Source of the DNA: Chloroflexota bacterium
GTDB lineage: Bacteria; Chloroflexota; Dehalococcoidia; DSTF01; JACRBR01
Length of the DNA stretch: 7,847 nt
Direction of reading: 5' to 3'
Assembly (NCBI GenBank): GCA_021813085.1
Contig: JAKAMA010000100.1
Span: 1 to 7,847, forward strand
Part shown: positions 5,641 through 7,847 of the stretch, in pieces
Layout of the letters: each line of letters begins with the position of its first letter
How positions within the stretch are numbered: the stretch's first letter is position 1
Program-made: the position numbers and the translations under genes
The notes under the pieces: model-generated
Seen by the model: only the letters and a program-made list of their open reading frames with translations
Told to the model about the DNA's origin: nothing
The model's database searches: none

Positions 5641-5958
5641 ATGCGTGTTTCCCCCCCGGTCTGGCTCAGCACCCCGATCGTTCGATGGCTTCCCTGCAGC
5701 GTGCTGAGTGAGCTTCCACCCCAAGGGTACGTCGTTGAGCTCAAGGTCGACGGCCAGGAGCGATCGATTGTGGTGCCAAGAGATGCGGTGAAGCTCGCAG
5801 GTGTACCACCCACGACAGGGGAGCTGGCGGTCCTCATGATCGCCGAGCTGCCCGACGATGACGCGTTCGGGCCGGGGTTGCTCGCTGAATTGCCCAGCAC
5901 GCCGATGACCGGCAGTCAACGGGTCAAGGTGAAGCGAGCAACCGCGAAGGTAGCCTGA
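5641..5958 (+). CDS. Hypothetical protein, first gene of the dCTP-deaminase-like cassette
   Basis: I do not recognise the family. The 105-residue frame has a plausible beta-rich core: GYVVELKVDGQERSIVVPRD (29-48), then an acidic stretch (ELPDDDAFGPGLLAELP) and a basic tail (RVKVKRATAKVA). No membrane span or signal peptide is clear. The first 20 residues (MRVSPPVWLSTPIVRW...) look less like coding sequence and include a run of seven C bases (5651-5657). A GTG at 5701, beginning VLSELPPQGY, may therefore be the true start. Codons such as CCA, AGA, CGA, GCA and GTA are more frequent than in neighbouring genes, suggesting later acquisition or relaxed selection. Its stop overlaps the next start (TGATG at 5956-5960), so translation is probably coupled. 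Confidence 0.55.
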   Translation: MRVSPPVWLSTPIVRWLPCSVLSELPPQGYVVELKVDGQERSIVVPRDAVKLAGVPPTTGELAVLMIAELPDDDAFGPGLLAELPSTPMTGSQRVKVKRATAKVA

Positions 5959-6119
5959 TGGCTCTGTCGGACGTCGAGATCTGGATGGAGCTCCAGGCCG
6001 GAGCGGTCATCATCGATCCAGCGCCCGATGCCACCGCCGTGAACGCGGCAAGCGTGGACCTGCTGCGGAGCTTCGGCTCCGTATGGCGGGTCTCGCCCAT
6101 ATTCAACGAGTCAGCGTGA
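5958..6119 (+). CDS. dCTP deaminase-like N-terminal fragment (probable gene remnant)
   Basis: The 53-residue product matches the N-terminus of dCTP deaminases (Dcd/DUT trimeric family): LSDVEIWMELQAGAVIIDP (3-21) followed by NAASVDLLRSFGSVWRV (29-45). It lines up with the family pattern of D-x-x-I, an Asx-Pro, then (A/S)SVD-x-x-L. Full enzymes have about 180-190 residues, and the catalytic and nucleotide-binding residues lie further on, so this piece cannot deaminate or hydrolyse dCTP. Only 70 bases remain before the opposing gene and they show no continuation. It may be a truncated remnant or a short regulatory or subunit-interface protein. Its ATG overlaps the preceding stop. A C-TTCG-G hairpin (6066-6081) lies inside it. 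Confidence 0.6.
   Translation: MALSDVEIWMELQAGAVIIDPAPDATAVNAASVDLLRSFGSVWRVSPIFNESA
6066..6081 (+). other. UUCG tetraloop hairpin inside the dCTP-deaminase-like fragment
   Basis: CGGAGC (6066-6071) pairs perfectly with GCTCCG (6076-6081) around TTCG. The C(UUCG)G loop is known to be exceptionally stable in RNA. No T tract follows, so it is not a standard intrinsic terminator. It encodes residues just after ASVDL, where the resemblance to dCTP deaminases weakens. Confidence 0.5.
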
Positions 6120-6138
6120 TTGCGGTCCGCCGGACGAG

Positions 6139-6160
6139 GCGCAGCCGGGGGCGGCTGCGC
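6139..6160. terminator. Hairpin between convergent genes, possible bidirectional terminator
   Basis: GCGCAGCCG (6139-6147) and CGGCTGCGC (6152-6160) form a perfect 9-base stem with a GGGG loop. It lies between the stops of the dCTP-deaminase-like fragment and the opposing CoA-transferase gene, where a shared terminator is expected. No T tract follows on either strand, so termination is uncertain. It ends in the CTGCGCTCC word seen at two other intergenic sites, so a REP-type repeat is an alternative. Confidence 0.45.
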
Positions 6161-6189
6161 TCCATCGCAAGCGGGATGCCGTGCTTCGC

Positions 6190-7374
6190 CTAGATCGCGC
6201 CGCCTTCGCGGAGCGCTGCGATCTGGTCCCAGGTGTAGCCGAGCGAGAGCAGGATCTCCTCCGTGTGCTGGCCGAGCTCCGGCGCGGCGGGGGCCGCGTG
6301 GGCCGGCGTCTCGCTGAACTTCCACGGGAAGCCCACGACCTGCGTCGGGCCGTTCGTCGGATGCTCGACCGTCATGACATATTCGTTGGCCAGCGCCTGC
6401 TCGTCGCGCACGAGCGCCTCGTAGTCGGCGACGGGCGCGCAGATCATGTCGTGCGCCTCCAGCACCGCCATCCACTCCGCCGTCGTCTTCGCCAGGAACC
6501 GGTCGTCGATGAGGGCGTAGAGGTCGTCAAGGTGGTCCTTGCGGGCGCCGGCGTTGGCGAAGCGCGGGTCGCGCTCCAGCTCGGGCATGGCGATGGCGGC
6601 GCAGAACGCCGGCCAGCGGTCATCGCCGACGCCACCGACGACGGCCCAGCCGTCCCGCGTGCGGAAGGTGCGCCAGATCGTCGGCAGGTAGGCATGGCCG
6701 CGGCCGCTGCGCTTCAGGCGCCCGCTGATCATGTAGTACTGCAGCTCCCACGCCTGCGCCGCGATCTGCGAGCCGAAGAGCGAGGTCTCGACCTTCTGGC
6801 CCTTGCCGGTGACCGTGCGCGCGTACAGCGCCGCGATGATTGCGATCGCGAGGTTCATCGCGCCGACGTAATCCGCAATCGCCACACCCGCCGGGAGCGG
6901 CCCGCCGCCGTCCTCGCCGGTCATCGACATCAGCCCGGAGCGGGCCTGGGCGGCGATGTCGAACGCCGGGTGGTTGGCCTTCGGGCCCTTCGCGCCCCAG
7001 CCGGACGCGTGCGCGTAGATGATGCGCTCGTTGAGCGCGCGCACGTCGTCGTAGCCCAGGCCGAGCTTCTCCATGGCGCCGGGGCGGAAGTTGTGGGTGA
7101 AGACGTCGGCGCGCGGGATGAGCCGGCGCACCACCTCGCGCGCCTCCTCGGTCTTGAGGTTGAGCGTGATGCTGCGCTTGCCGCGGCTATGCGCCAGATG
7201 GTACGCGCTGAGCCGATCCGGGCCGTGCATCGCCAGCACGCGGCCGAGGTCGCCGAACATCGGCGGCTCGACCTTGATCACGTCGGCGCCCATGTCCGCC
7301 ATCACGAGCGTGGCCTGCGGGCCCTGCTGGAAGACGGTGAGGTCGAGGACGGTGATGCCGGTAAGCGGGCCCAT
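6190..7374 (-). CDS. CaiB/BaiF (class III) CoA-transferase family protein
   Basis: Class III CoA-transferases move CoA between carboxylic acids through an enzyme-aspartyl-CoA intermediate. The 394-residue product is of normal family length. It shows the opening GITVLDLT (6-13), MADMGADVIKVEPP (25-38) with GDLGR (41-45), the NFRPGAMEKLGLGYDDV stretch (95-111) and YAHASGWGAKGP (120-131). Asp168, in GVAIADYVGAMN, sits where the catalytic aspartate of formyl-CoA transferase lies. The C-terminal part has the usual DDRFLAKTTAEW (290-301) and GFPWKFSETP (348-357) segments. The true acid and CoA donor cannot be told from sequence, and no degradation-pathway neighbour is present. The ATG at 7374 has AAGGAG (7386-7381) 6 bases upstream. 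It diverges from the glycosylase gene. Confidence 0.95.
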   Translation of the reverse strand: MGPLTGITVLDLTVFQQGPQATLVMADMGADVIKVEPPMFGDLGRVLAMHGPDRLSAYHLAHSRGKRSITLNLKTEEAREVVRRLIPRADVFTHNFRPGAMEKLGLGYDDVRALNERIIYAHASGWGAKGPKANHPAFDIAAQARSGLMSMTGEDGGGPLPAGVAIADYVGAMNLAIAIIAALYARTVTGKGQKVETSLFGSQIAAQAWELQYYMISGRLKRSGRGHAYLPTIWRTFRTRDGWAVVGGVGDDRWPAFCAAIAMPELERDPRFANAGARKDHLDDLYALIDDRFLAKTTAEWMAVLEAHDMICAPVADYEALVRDEQALANEYVMTVEHPTNGPTQVVGFPWKFSETPAHAAPAAPELGQHTEEILLSLGYTWDQIAALREGGAI

Positions 7375-7386
7375 CGTCTGCTCCTT

Positions 7387-7401
7387 TGCCTGCCGCAGGC
7401 A
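7387..7401 (-). other. Small hairpin in the CoA-transferase leader
   Basis: TGCCTG and CAGGCA form a perfect 6-base stem with a 3-base loop between the putative -10 box and the ribosome site. It would form at the very 5' end of the mRNA and could affect stability or ribosome access. It does not overlap the AAGGAG sequence itself. Confidence 0.35.
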
Positions 7402-7403
7402 TC

Positions 7404-7432
7404 AGGCTACGGCACCGGCGCCGGAGAGCCAA
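7404..7432 (-). promoter_or_regulatory. Candidate CoA-transferase promoter
   Basis: On the minus strand, TTGGCT (7432-7427) and TAGCCT (7409-7404) are separated by 17 bases. The -35 box matches 4 of 6 consensus bases and the -10 box 3 of 6. The position suits a leader of about 20-25 bases with the AAGGAG ribosome site. Confidence 0.4.
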
Positions 7433-7492
7433 CCGGCGGTGCTTCGCGCGGTTGCGGCATCCGGCCGGCCCCGGTGAACCGCCGCGAGCCCA

Positions 7493-7498
7493 TACAAT
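7493..7498 (+). promoter_or_regulatory. Candidate -10 box of a leaderless glycosylase transcript
   Basis: TACAAT matches 5 of 6 -10 consensus bases and ends exactly 6 bases before the ATG at 7505, the same geometry as at rimO. Both 6-base gaps end in GCGG. No convincing -35 box or Shine-Dalgarno sequence is seen. Confidence 0.5.
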
Positions 7499-7504
7499 TG
7501 CGGT

Positions 7505-7847
7505 ATGCCAGAGATCCCCGACCTCGAGGCGATCCGCGCCTTTTTCAACGAGCGCATCGTGGGCGTCGAGATCACCGGCGCGCAGGCGCAGATCCCGTAC
7601 ATCTTCCGGACGCCGGCGAAGGACGTCGCGGCCGGCCTCATCGGCAACCGCTTCGGCGAGGTGCTGCGGCGCGGCAAGTTCCTGCTCTTCACCCTGGCCG
7701 ATGCCTACGTACTCGTCATCAACCCGATGCTCACGGGACGCTTTCAATACGTGGCGCCGGGCACGAGGAAGCGCGCGAAGACGTGCCTGATCCTGTCGCT
7801 CGCCAACGGCTGGGAGCTGCGCTACGCCGACGACCGGCTGATGGGCA
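7505..7847 (+). CDS. Fpg/Nei-family DNA glycosylase, N-terminal part (3' truncated by window)
   Basis: These enzymes excise oxidised bases and nick the strand in base excision repair. The 114 residues present begin MPEIPDLEAI, giving the required Pro2 (catalytic nucleophile after Met removal) and Glu3. Lys58 in RRGKFLLF (55-62) matches the conserved beta-hairpin lysine. The segment INPMLTGRFQYV (72-83) takes the place of the usual HLGMTGR motif, and YADDRLMG (107-114) is where Fpg proteins have a conserved D-x-R stretch. These changes suggest a divergent paralogue of MutM rather than the classical enzyme, so no gene symbol is given. The H2TH and zinc-finger parts lie outside the window. The ATG at 7505 is fixed by the MPE start; the transcript appears leaderless. 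Confidence 0.88.
   Translation, partial: MPEIPDLEAIRAFFNERIVGVEITGAQAQIPYIFRTPAKDVAAGLIGNRFGEVLRRGKFLLFTLADAYVLVINPMLTGRFQYVAPGTRKRAKTCLILSLANGWELRYADDRLMG

Noticed and set aside
1..7847. CRISPR array, tRNA or insertion sequence
   Set aside because: No regularly spaced repeats, cloverleaf-like segments, transposase motifs or terminal inverted repeats were found on reading both strands.

Overview
This 7.8 kb window is high-GC bacterial chromosomal DNA. Genes lie on both strands, intergenic gaps are short, and third codon positions are mostly G or C. The gene content is mainly housekeeping: flavin synthesis, ribosome modification, cell shape and DNA repair, plus one acyl-CoA gene. The RodZ-type HTH protein carrying a PASTA domain close to rimO, together with the small zincin-type metallopeptidase, fits Chloroflexota (perhaps Dehalococcoidia-like). 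That placement rests on recalled gene content and was not tested by any search.

Layout, left to right. Positions 1-90 hold the tail of an unidentified gene, followed by a small orphan gene (144-356). ribF (539-1474, minus) encodes riboflavin kinase/FAD synthetase. A two-gene unit follows on the plus strand: a 145-residue conserved-looking protein (1752-2189) and a zinc metallopeptidase (2205-2573). Next is the HTH-TM-PASTA protein (2835-3509), which converges on a minus-strand DUF4760-like gene (3540-3959). That gene diverges from rimO (4154-5518). A compositionally looser two-gene cassette (5641-6119) follows; its second gene is a 53-residue N-terminal piece of a dCTP deaminase. Then comes a CaiB/BaiF class III CoA-transferase (6190-7374, minus). 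A divergent Fpg/Nei-family DNA glycosylase (7505 onward) is cut by the window edge.

There is no single pathway. The genes look like independent transcription units, apart from the metallopeptidase pair and the dCTP-deaminase-like pair. Most promoters can be read as -35/-10 pairs with 16-18 base spacers. rimO and the glycosylase gene instead have a -10-like hexamer exactly 6 bases before the ATG, suggesting leaderless mRNAs. No gene-free stretch exceeds 300 bases. The larger gaps hold promoters and small GC-rich hairpins that look like REP elements: 357-538 has two hairpins with a TGAA loop, 2574-2834 has a third one plus a palindromic promoter, and 1475-1751 has two divergent promoters. No tRNA, rRNA, CRISPR array, insertion sequence or integrase gene was seen.

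No large undescribed system is evident. The parts most worth a second look are the 5641-6119 cassette, the repeated GCTGAAGC hairpins, the leaderless start pattern and the RodZ-PASTA fusion.
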